The translations under genes and the position numbers were made by a program. The notes beneath the pieces are model-generated. The model saw only the letters and a list, made by a program, of their open reading frames with translations. It was not told the origin of the DNA and did not search any database. Source: Io17-Chloro-G2 sp965226915 (lineage in GTDB: Bacteria > Chloroflexota > Dehalococcoidia > Lucifugimonadales > UBA3495). Taken from it: a stretch of DNA of 64,000 nucleotides. Positions 56,043-63,249 of this stretch are shown here, piece by piece. Numbering within the stretch: position 1 is the stretch's first letter; the number at the start of each line of letters is the position of its first letter. Location of the stretch: positions 186,001 through 250,000 of the forward strand of contig CBDDEJ010000006.1 in the NCBI GenBank assembly GCA_965226915.1, in the 5' to 3' direction.

Positions 56043-56556
56043 TCATTTCCAATCCAACGTGTACACTCGATGACAGCCGGGCAATCCCTTAAGCTGCACT
56101 TCTCGTCCTTCCCTGAACGTCAGGTCACCGGCGCTCTCCACCAATTCCTTGAGCAGTGACGACACCAGAATTTCTCCTCCAGTTGCTTGGTTTGCGATGC
56201 GAGACGCCAATATCACGTTCCGCCCATAGAAGTCGTCGGCGTCTTTGATGGCTTCTCCCGTGTGGAGCCCCATGCGCACCCGACTCGGCTCTTGTGAAGG
56301 TTCGTGGTGCTCGAATGATTGCTGGATTGACACGGCAAACTGTAATGCTCGGCGAGCTGAGGAGAACGCCAGCATGAAGCCGTCGCCCATAGACTTCACC
56401 CCAAACCCGCCGTGAGACGCCAGCTCCCGCCGAATAATGTTGTGGTGGTCCTGCAGCACCTATTGCATAGCCAGGTCGCCCAACCGGTCGGTCATGGCTG
56501 TACAGCCCTCGATATCGCTAAAGAGGATCGTTACGGTGCCGGCCGGCGCACCTGAT
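56043..56556 (-). pseudogene. Class III adenylate/guanylate cyclase domain, truncated with an in-frame TAG
   Basis: A cyclase homology domain reading PAGTVTILFSDIEGCTAMTD (first metal Asp), a TAG at 56460-56462 (EVLQ expected, GAG to TAG), then DHHNIIRRELASHGGFGVKS, MGDGFMLAFSSARRA (second metal Asp) and GEILVSSLLKELVESAGDLT to the end. Anything N-terminal is cut at about 56556, where the GMC oxidoreductase stop lies. In relatives this domain precedes a large ATPase-TPR part like that of the kinase family, which fits the neighbouring remnant R5. Confidence 0.8.
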
Positions 56557-58103
56557 CACTTACCTTGCCGGATGAAGTCGGAGACCCGCTCGCCGATCAT
56601 CATTGTGGTGACGTTGGTATTGGCCCTGATGCAGTTGGGCATGATAGAGGCATCCACAATTCTAAGGCCCTCCAAGCCGTGTACTCTTCCATACTGGTCC
56701 ACCACCGCCATGGAGTCTGATGCTGGACCCATCTTGCAAGTACAGGAAATGTGCTGTGCCGTGGAGACCTCCCGCATCAGCCAATCGTCCAGGGAGGCAT
56801 CGGACTCTAGATCGGCGTCGGTAGGCTCGATGCGGTCCTCAACAATATCTCTGAAGTCCGCATGTTCGGCCAGATCCACTACCATTCGAACGCCGTCTCT
56901 CAATCGTTGCCGATCGAATGGTTCCTGCAGGTAGTTATAGTCGAGGTAAGGTTGCTCATTTGGGTCTTTAGATGTGAGGCGTAACTCGCCTGACCCGCGC
57001 GCCAGGTAAATAGATACCGACATTCGAATTCCCACGGGTCCCATCCGGTCTCCACCGCGGTCGACTCGCTCGGTAGCGTAGGAGGACATGATGACTATCA
57101 TGTCGTTGCGCAGGTCAGAGCCTGGAGCGGTATAGCGTAAGCAAACCTGGCCGCGAGGCGCCAGGCCATCCAGATAAAAGGCGGGTTTGGTTCGCCAAGT
57201 GACGGGTACGATTGGGTGGTCCCTTAGATTCTGGCCTACTCCGGGCAAATCATGGACCAAGGGAATCCCCAAGCCTTCGAGGTGGCCTGCCGGGCCGACG
57301 CCCGAAAGCATCATCAATTGAGGAGAAGCAATCGCGCCGCCGCTGAGTATGATTTGATCGCCCTCGACAGTGAACTTCTGTCCGCCACTTTCCACTTCAA
57401 CTGCGGTTGCCCGATGGCCCTCGAAGATCACCCTGTGTACGATGCAGTTTGGTCGAATGGTCAGGTTCAGACGGTACCTTGCCGGATCAAGGTAGCCCAG
57501 CGCAGTGCTCCAGCGTATCCCATTAGGATTGTTGTAGGGTGTCGGCCCTACACCGCTGGCATCCGGGCTATTATGGTCGGGACTATCGGGGAAACCAATT
57601 GCCCGGCACGCGTAATAGAAGGCGGACTGGGCGGGCGACCACTCCTCAGGCTTAAAACGCCTGGCGATAATCGGGCCATCGGAGCCGTGGAAGTCATCAT
57701 GGAAGTCGGTGTCCGTTTCCAGTTTTCTGAAGGACGATATAAGGTTTTGGAATGTCCATTCTTGATTGCCATGAGAGGCCCACCCGTCATAGTCTTCTGG
57801 CACTCCCCTCAAGAACATCTGGCCATTAATGGCGCTGGACCCTCCGGTAACTTTTCCCCTCGGAACCATTATCGAGGGAGCTTTTTCCGTTGCCCTTCCA
57901 GTGAACTGCCAATTGTGATCGCTGGTCATGACGTCTGTCGCAGTGGCGAACCCGTACTTGACTTCATCGGGTAGATTTTCGAATTCCGGATAGTCGGGGC
58001 CTGCCTCCAAAAGGAGTACGGCGGTATTCGTATCCTCGCTCAAGCGCGTCGCTACGATGGAACCTGCCGAGCCAGCCCCGATTACGATGGCATCGTATTT
58101 CAT
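56556..58103 (-). CDS. GMC family FAD oxidoreductase
   Basis: A 515-residue glucose-methanol-choline oxidoreductase. ATG 58103 (MKYDAIVIGAGSAGSIVATR) has AAAGGAGTTCGTT upstream; a longer frame begins further up without such a site. FAD-binding DxGAGSAG motif at residues 6-20, GMC signature GKVTGGSSAINGQMFLRG near residue 85, second signature ILSGGAIASPQLMMLSGVGP near 260, and C-terminal ISCTCKMG ... IMPNCIRANTNVTTMMIGER with the catalytic Asn region. It oxidises an alcohol or choline-like substrate; not decidable from sequence. Confidence 0.9.
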   Translation of the reverse strand: MKYDAIVIGAGSAGSIVATRLSEDTNTAVLLLEAGPDYPEFENLPDEVKYGFATATDVMTSDHNWQFTGRATEKAPSIMVPRGKVTGGSSAINGQMFLRGVPEDYDGWASHGNQEWTFQNLISSFRKLETDTDFHDDFHGSDGPIIARRFKPEEWSPAQSAFYYACRAIGFPDSPDHNSPDASGVGPTPYNNPNGIRWSTALGYLDPARYRLNLTIRPNCIVHRVIFEGHRATAVEVESGGQKFTVEGDQIILSGGAIASPQLMMLSGVGPAGHLEGLGIPLVHDLPGVGQNLRDHPIVPVTWRTKPAFYLDGLAPRGQVCLRYTAPGSDLRNDMIVIMSSYATERVDRGGDRMGPVGIRMSVSIYLARGSGELRLTSKDPNEQPYLDYNYLQEPFDRQRLRDGVRMVVDLAEHADFRDIVEDRIEPTDADLESDASLDDWLMREVSTAQHISCTCKMGPASDSMAVVDQYGRVHGLEGLRIVDASIMPNCIRANTNVTTMMIGERVSDFIRQGK

Positions 58104-58224
58104 AACGAACTCCTTTGGTGTTAGGTATTTTCTCCACTCTTGTACATATGCCCAACGAACGGCAGAGTCGCATGGCTGACAGATGCTGCCAAGGAGAATC
58201 TCAGGCGCGTCAATCGCGGCTATC

Positions 58225-58262
58225 ACCCCTCAAAATCTCCCTCCAAGACAGCACTCGCTCGG
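58225..58262 (-). repeat. Kinase-gene 3'-end remnant R6 (degenerate)
   Basis: About 38 bp resembling the kinase end (AAATCTCCCTCCAAGACAGC against AGTATCTCCCGCCGGGACAG), 40 bp downstream of the LLM gene stop. More diverged than the others. Confidence 0.6.
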
Positions 58263-58302
58263 GCAAGCTCAACGGCAGCGACTATTCTCCTGCCGCTGAT
58301 GT

Positions 58303-59373
58303 TTATTGAAAATAGGGGATTACCTGGCGGCCGAATAGCCTGATCGATTCCATGATGCGGTAGTGCTCCAAGTTGCCCATCTGCATAAAGCACAGGACTT
58401 GGTCCACTCCCGCTTCCTGGTACTTCCGCAAAACTTTGGTAACGTTGTCTGGGCTGCCCATGGCAAAGGCTCCCGATTCCAGGTGGTCCTGGGCGGTTTT
58501 ATCGACCCGTTCCTGCTGGACGGCGTCGACAGAATATTTGTAAGAATCGGGCACATTCCGGCCTTGCCAGGGACGATACAACTCTTCGGCCTTGTTGACG
58601 AACCACAGTCCCTCAGGAGCCGCTACCTTTCGGGCCTCTTCGTCGTCTTCGGCACAGTGGATCAAGCACAGGGCAGCCACTTGGTCGTTTACGATCTGCC
58701 CCACCGGAGAGGCGTGTTTCAGGCCCTCGCGGTACATATCCACCCTTTCCTTCATCTGGTCGTATCCAGCCAGGTTAAAGCAAAGCACTCCCAACCCCAT
58801 TTCTCCGGCGGCGCGAAAGCTATCCGGCTGGCTACAGGCAACCCATATCGGCGGATGGGGTTTTTGCACCGGCTTCGGGATAACCGATCTGGCAGGTATG
58901 TTGAAGAATCGTCCCTCATGGGAGAAGGGGTCTTCGGTCCACATACGCGGGATGATAGAGACCGCTTCTTCCCATTGGGCCTTGGTTTCCTCCGGTTTGA
59001 CCTCAAACCCGTCCATTTCAATTAGCGTCGTAGAGCGTCCGGTGCCCAGATCCATACGGCCATCGCTGAGAATGTCCAACACCGCGGCTCGCTCAGCCAC
59101 CCGTATCGGATGGTTGTACTGGTCGGGTAGCAAGGCCACTGCGTGGCCGATACGGATGCGCTTAGTGCGCTGGGAGATGGCCCCGTAGAGCACCTCGGGA
59201 GCCGAGCAGTGGGAAAACTCTTTAAGAAAGTGGTGCTCAACCGTCCAGAAATAATCGAATCCCACCTGGTCGGCCAGCTCCGCTTGGGCCAAGACCTGCT
59301 TGTAGCGCTCTTGCTCGATGCCCGGATAATGGGGCTCGGGTATCTGTATTTCGTACATCAGTCCAAATTTCAT
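58303..59373 (-). CDS. LLM class flavin-dependent oxidoreductase
   Basis: A 356-residue luciferase-like monooxygenase with MKFGLMYEIQIPEPHYPGIE, FDYFWTVEHHFLKEFSHCSA (the EHH motif near residue 45), RIRIGHAVALLPDQYNHPIR, and DILSDGRMDLGTGRSTTLIE. The C-terminal part, HLESGAFAMGSPDNVTKVLR, completes the barrel. It is unlike the F420 type at 749 in length and motif and more likely uses FMNH2. Its ATG has GGAGGATAAGCC upstream. A kinase-type promoter (59440-59468) precedes it and a kinase 3'-end remnant follows it, so it looks placed inside a former kinase gene. Confidence 0.9.
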   Translation of the reverse strand: MKFGLMYEIQIPEPHYPGIEQERYKQVLAQAELADQVGFDYFWTVEHHFLKEFSHCSAPEVLYGAISQRTKRIRIGHAVALLPDQYNHPIRVAERAAVLDILSDGRMDLGTGRSTTLIEMDGFEVKPEETKAQWEEAVSIIPRMWTEDPFSHEGRFFNIPARSVIPKPVQKPHPPIWVACSQPDSFRAAGEMGLGVLCFNLAGYDQMKERVDMYREGLKHASPVGQIVNDQVAALCLIHCAEDDEEARKVAAPEGLWFVNKAEELYRPWQGRNVPDSYKYSVDAVQQERVDKTAQDHLESGAFAMGSPDNVTKVLRKYQEAGVDQVLCFMQMGNLEHYRIMESIRLFGRQVIPYFQ

Positions 59374-59439
59374 GGCTTATCCTCCGTGCTATTTAACCCA
59401 CCTATCCGCCCTTATACACCTCAGGTGCCTTTATGGGGG

Positions 59440-59468
59440 ATAGTACGTCGGCGGATGCGACTTGTCCA
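59440..59468 (-). promoter_or_regulatory. Kinase-type promoter in front of the LLM gene
   Basis: TGGACA (59468-59463), 17 bp, TACTAT (59445-59440), 67 bp before the LLM start. The spacer is nearly the same as in the mini-ORF promoter at 49867. It lacks the kinase ATG (ATAA in its place). Confidence 0.6.
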
Positions 59469-59559
59469 TGAGGGAAGGAGTAGGTGGTCCTTCAAGCCAA
59501 GCCAGGGAGACCCCCGCTGTGCCCAGGCGCTACGGGACGGGTTGTTCATAACGACGCAT

Positions 59560-59794
59560 GGTGACGCCGTCCTGGTTCCCGCTCCCTGACGGAAGGATTA
59601 TCGCATAGCCGCAACAGAGGCAGTTGTCCCAGTGCCATCAATGCTGAGATGGTACAGATGCAGCGGTGTGGAAGGTCCAGACCCGGTCTGGTCCAAATCG
59701 AACCATACAATGCTTCATCAATAATACGCCGCAGGTCGGGCGCGAGTTGGTCTATTCCGGGTAACGTGTAGTGTCTGGGATCACCTCCAGACAT
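59560..59794 (-). pseudogene. Carboxymuconolactone decarboxylase-like fragment
   Basis: From ATG 59794 the minus strand reads MSGGDPRHYTLPGIDQLAPD, IIDEALYGSIWTRPGLDLPH, RCICTISALMALGQLPLLRL, which is the N-terminal part of an AhpD/CMD-like protein. The match fails after LRLCDNPSV near 59590. It is cut off at its start by the prophage-like element and has no complete active site. Confidence 0.7.
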
Positions 59795-60148
59795 AGCGGC
59801 GCGTATGGCTCTCCCTTCCTGGATGTTTCGCACGGCTGCGATTTCAAGGCCATTGCACAAGCCATTGAGGAAGCGGCCGGCGTCAAACTCGGTTCGGGCC
59901 TGACCAAGAACGTCAAGCGGATATTCCCCTACACGGACGGGAACAGCGTCACCCGCACAGACAAGCATACCGGCGACTATGCTGGCAAGCGGATGTCACA
60001 AACGAAGGGAAGTACCGCCGAGGGCGCGCCTCTATACGTCGGCAAACCCGCCGGCGACCCAAAGACCTTGACGGTGGTTTTCGTGGAAGGGGAAGGGGGT
60101 GTTGATCCGCTGGTCAGCCTCGGCTACCGCGCCATTACCTGGCGGGGC

Positions 60149-60196
60149 GGCGCTGCGGCGCTGGGGCGCTGGGGCGCTGGGGCGCTGGGGCGCTCA
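60149..60196 (+). repeat. 8-bp tandem repeat inside the primase gene
   Basis: Six consecutive copies of GGCGCTGG or near (GGCGCTGC, four GGCGCTGG, GGCGCTCA). The unit is not a multiple of 3. With one unit fewer, the TOPRIM part and the DLSILKGHNYDVALWP part fall into one frame. Confidence 0.9.
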
Positions 60197-61430
60197 GGAA
60201 CTCTACCCCTGACCTGTCTATTCTCAAAGGACATAACTACGACGTGGCGCTATGGCCGGATGATAACCAAGTGGGCATCCAGGCGATGATGCGCATGGGC
60301 CAGCTACTCCAGGGCACCGCCAGGTCAATCTCATGGGCAATGCCGGCCGACTGCACCGGGGACACCGGGCTGGATACCGGCGATTATGCCTCAGTGGGCA
60401 TTGCTGAAGTTCTGGCAGCGGCAACCCCCTATGAACCAGAAGAGGAAGAGCCGGAGCCGGAAGAGCCGCCACCGGAGCCGGAGCGGCCCAACCCTACCGC
60501 AAAGGACCGCGTTCAAGTGGCGCTCAAACTCTGGCAAACCGCCTTCCGCTACAATCTCCGGGGCAACCGCGTGGAGTACCGGAATGGGTCGGGCAAGTGG
60601 CAGGAGGAAGATACGATACCCTGCACAATGCGGTGATCCGGGACAGTCTGGTTGCCGCATACGGTCAACAGGGATTCGGGCGGGAAGCGTTCAAGGGTTC
60701 CATTGACGCCATTTGCTACGGCAATCAGGTTGACCCGTTCCTGGAATACCTGGAAAGCCTGCCCGATTGGGATGGGACACCGCGCCTTGACGGGCTGCTG
60801 CATAGCCTGTTTGTGGTTGCCGTCAACAACCCGTCGGAGCTGGTGGCCTGGGTCGGCCAGTTTCTCTTTGTTGGGCCGGTTTATCGCACCTATCACCCAG
60901 GGGCAAAACTGGACGAGGTTCCCGTTCTGATTGGAGGACAGGGGATGGGCAAGTCCACCGCATTGCGGAAACTACTACCTCCATGGGGAGCAGATGATTG
61001 GTTTGCCGATGGGCTGTCCCTGGCGGCAACGGACAAAGAGGTTGGGGAAGCGGTAGAGAATCGGGTTATCGTAGAGATAAGCGAAATGGCCGGTATCCGC
61101 CGGGCTGAGTTGGAGCGGCTCAAGTCCTGGATTTCCAGGACCAACGACGGCTACTTTCGGAGGGCTTATGCCCGGTACGCGGTAAGCGCGCCCCGGCGTT
61201 GCATCATTGTCGGAACTACCAACACCCTGGATTGCTTGCCGAATGACCCAAGCGGCAACCGGCGGTTTGTTCCCGTCACCCTGGCCGATGGCTCACCCGC
61301 CGACATTCGGGAGTACCTTGACACCAACCGCGAACAACTATGGGGGGAGGGGCTACACCGCTACCGGGCGGGTGAGCATCCAAGGCTACCGGACAATCTC
61401 AAAGTGATTCAGACTGCCCACAATGAACGG

Positions 61431-61520
61431 CATAGGGATAGGCATAGGGATAGGCATAGGGATAGGATAGGGATAGGGATAGGGATAGGGATAGGGATAG
61501 GGATAGGGATAGGGATACCG
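61431..61520 (+). repeat. Hexamer repeat tract inside the VapE-type gene
   Basis: Three copies of CATAGGGATAGG followed by eight ATAGGG units and a final ATACCG. As read it gives RHRDRHRDRHRDR then IGIGIG. One G is missing between the two blocks (61466/61467), which changes the frame before TALEDTL. Confidence 0.92.
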
Positions 61521-61927
61521 CCTTGGAAGATACCCTGACCACGTGGTTGACCACCAACCCGGCTGACTCCTACACCCTGGCCGATATTGCCAAGGGCGTT
61601 GGGCTGCTGGCCTCCTATGATACCGGGGCAAAGCTGCCCAGGGCTGACCAAAACCGGCTTTCAACCGCATTGAGGGCAGCGGGATTTGAGAGTCAGCGGC
61701 GTTGGGACGGCTCTAAAAAGGTGTGGTCTTGGGCCAGGATTTAGCATCAGTGGCCGTCACATGGCCGGCACTTTCTAATGACTTACCAACAGTTGAGTCG
61801 ACCCGTATCAAGTGTTGGTAGATCAAGGAAAAGTGCCGGCCAGTGACGGCCACTGGGGGCATAGGGTGGTGGGGACCCCTGCCAGTTTTGGCGTTAGGTA
61901 GCCGCTACCGTGTAAAAAGGAGTCTTT

Positions 61928-62000
61928 ATGGAGCTTCGCAAATTTCAACAGGAATTCGTAAAGGCGGCGTTCGCTCCGGGGGTGGACACCGCGGCGCTTA
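61928..62000 (+). pseudogene. Phage terminase large subunit, N-terminal stub
   Basis: An AAAAAGGAGT site and ATG 61928 open MELRKFQQEFVKAAFAPGVD, TAAL, the start of a terminase large subunit (normally followed by SLPRGNGKS). The match is cut at about 61999, exactly where the HigB fragment on the other strand ends. The stretch 61745-61927 before it holds nothing recognised. Confidence 0.65.
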
Positions 62001-62117
62001 GGCCGCGTTCAGGATCGAAAGGCGCCGCGCCGCTTGGCCTTCAAAACCCTGGAAAGCTGGAACGTACTCCCCGGTGGCGAACGCTTCAGTCCGTCGGTCC
62101 CGGTAGCTTTGGATCAT
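61998..62117 (-). pseudogene. HigB/RelE-type toxin, N-terminal fragment
   Basis: From ATG 62117: MIQSYRDRRTEAFATGEYVP, AFQGFEGQAARRLSILNAA, then stop. This is the first third of a RelE/HigB toxin (family usually goes on TSLEDL...). No antitoxin gene is nearby. The truncation point coincides with the terminase stub. Confidence 0.7.
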
Positions 62118-62176
62118 GACGAAGCCAGTGTAGGTACGCTTGACGTCAGTCGTCAAGCAACATGTGCGAGTTATTG

Positions 62177-62701
62177 CTACTGGGCAAACCGATAGAGCCT
62201 GTCCGAGAAACATCGTTGGGGATCTCTTGAGGGTATGATGGGACGAGAATCCCGTTGAGGTTTGGTTGATGAGGAAGACCTACCGCCCTTACGACCCCGA
62301 CCAGCAGTTGCTGCTGCCCGCCGCCCTTCAGGAGTGGCTGCCCCCGGACCATCTGGCCTACTTCGTCTCTGACGTGGTGGACCAGCTGAACCTGTCGGCC
62401 ATCATGGCCCGCCATCAGGGCGAAGAGCGGGGCGGACCTCCCTACCATCCCTGGATGATGGTCAAGGTCCTGCTCTACGGCTACTGCATGGGAGTGGCCT
62501 CCTTCCGCAGGATTGCTCTTCGTCTCCACGAGGACCGTGAGCAACGGCGGCAGCGCCCAGTTCCCGGTAAGCCGCCAGGATGCGCCTGGTGTGGCGAGTG
62601 GTGACACCCATCAGCGTGGCTGCCTGGTCCAAAGTCATGTGCTCAGCGAGCAGACTGTTCAACGATGTTTCTCGGACAGGCTCTATCGGTTTGCCCAGTA
62701 G
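62177..62701. mobile_element. Chimeric IS derivative with 41-bp perfect inverted repeats
   Basis: A 525-bp element bounded by a perfect 41-bp inverted repeat (62177-62217 and 62661-62701). On the plus strand from ATG 62269 it carries the N-terminus of an IS1182-type transposase (MRKTYRPYDPDQQLLLPAAL, HPWMMVKVLLYGYCMGVASF). On the minus strand from the right end it carries a helix-turn-helix of another transposase (SLLAEHMTLDQAATLMGVTT, RHTRRILAAYRELG). The two meet near 62530. Neither is complete, so it is non-autonomous. No target duplication is visible. Confidence 0.8.
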
Positions 62702-62826
62702 ACCGTCACGATGGTGGAGCTGGTCAGCCGCGGGTGCCGGCTGACCTTGGTCGCCAGCCACAGCATGGTCAGGGACTTGCCCGAACCCTGGGTGTGCCAG
62801 ACCTCTATGTGGGTATAGGTTGGCAT
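62700..62826 (-). pseudogene. Type I restriction enzyme HsdR fragment
   Basis: From ATG 62826: MPTYTHIEVWHTQGSGKSLT, MLWLATKVSRHPRL, SSTIVTV. It matches the Walker A part of HsdR (HTQGSGKS). It is cut on the downstream side by the right inverted repeat of the chimeric IS. 5' codons are replaced or lost. Confidence 0.8.
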
Positions 62827-63096
62827 GATTGGACTATTATAGGAAATATCTGACGGGGTCCTGCAAGTCTACTTTGCGGAAGGTTCTAGGCCTTTGGCCT
62901 GGAGCCTTGAGGAGGCTGTCAGGCGCCAGAGCTGGTGGCCGTGGCGGCGCAACGGGTATTGATAAAGGCTTGCTGCCGGGAATCGCCGGGCTTTTTTTGC
63001 CCGGTTTGTGCGTTATGTTGCCCGGTTTGTGCGTTATGTTGATTGAAGATGAAGGGCGGTGTTAGACTGTGAATTAGCCTCTTGCCATAAACCACA
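62827..63096. other. Non-coding stretch with a direct repeat and a T run
   Basis: Includes GCCGGG-AATCG-CCGGGC followed by seven T at about 62976-62998, which resembles an intrinsic terminator, and a perfect 21-bp direct repeat (62999-63019 and 63020-63040). No protein-coding homology. Confidence 0.5.
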
Positions 63097-63177
63097 AGCA
63101 CCACCTGGGATGCAGGTGGTGCTGGGCGGCCGGGGAGCCGAAGCCAACGGAAATCATGCTATCCGTCGGCCGGTGCC
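63097..63177 (+). ncRNA. Structured RNA candidate
   Basis: An 11-bp perfect hairpin (63097-63107 with 63113-63123, 5-nt loop) is followed at once by a second structure: GGCCG (63128-63132) and ACGGA (63147-63151) pair with the adjoining TCCGT and CGGCC (63162-63171), leaving a 14-nt bulge on one side. It resembles no family I can name with confidence. It lies in non-coding sequence between the HsdR and methylase fragments. Confidence 0.4.
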
Positions 63178-63249
63178 AACGTAGGAGTAACTAAGTGACG
63201 GTCTCATCATACCACGCCAGGCATTTCGCCTCAACAAATTTGTGTGGTC

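Larger units (their letters stand above)
59800..61744 (+). pseudogene. Prophage primase/VapE-type helicase, broken by repeat-associated frameshifts
   Basis: A phage replication protein in four frame pieces. TOPRIM-like part: VKRIFPYTDGNSVTRTDKHT, LTVVFVEGEGGVDPLVSLGY, AITWRGG; then an 8-bp tandem repeat shifts the frame. Next DLSILKGHNYDVALWPDDNQ, VGIQAMMRMGQLLQG, a Glu/Pro-rich linker, then a shift near 60610. The helicase part has YDTLHNAVIRDSLVAAYGQQ, PVLIGGQGMGKSTALRKLLP (Walker A), RVIVEISEMAGIRR and GTTNTLDCLPNDPSGNRRFV, as in VapE/D5. A hexamer repeat with a lost G then shifts to TALEDTLTTWLTTNPADSYT and the C-terminal winged helix. The 5' start is unclear. Confidence 0.8.

Noticed and set aside
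20761..56462. Amber (TAG) recoding to an amino acid
   Set aside because: TAG is used as a normal stop, for example at the amidase end (694-696) and the split response regulator, so the in-frame TAG codons are better read as nonsense mutations.
11709..58262. The kinase 3'-end remnants as integron-like attachment sites of gene cassettes
   Set aside because: They are coding remnants with variable inner edges, no conserved core hairpin, and no integron integrase is present. A fixed recombination site would have fixed borders.
61431..61520. Hexamer array as a CRISPR or satellite array
   Set aside because: Units are 6 and 12 bp without spacers and lie inside a coding frame.
62829..63065. Plus-strand frame with LPGLCVM repeated
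   Set aside because: The repeat comes from a 21-bp DNA duplication next to a terminator-like hairpin; there is no ribosome binding site or homology.
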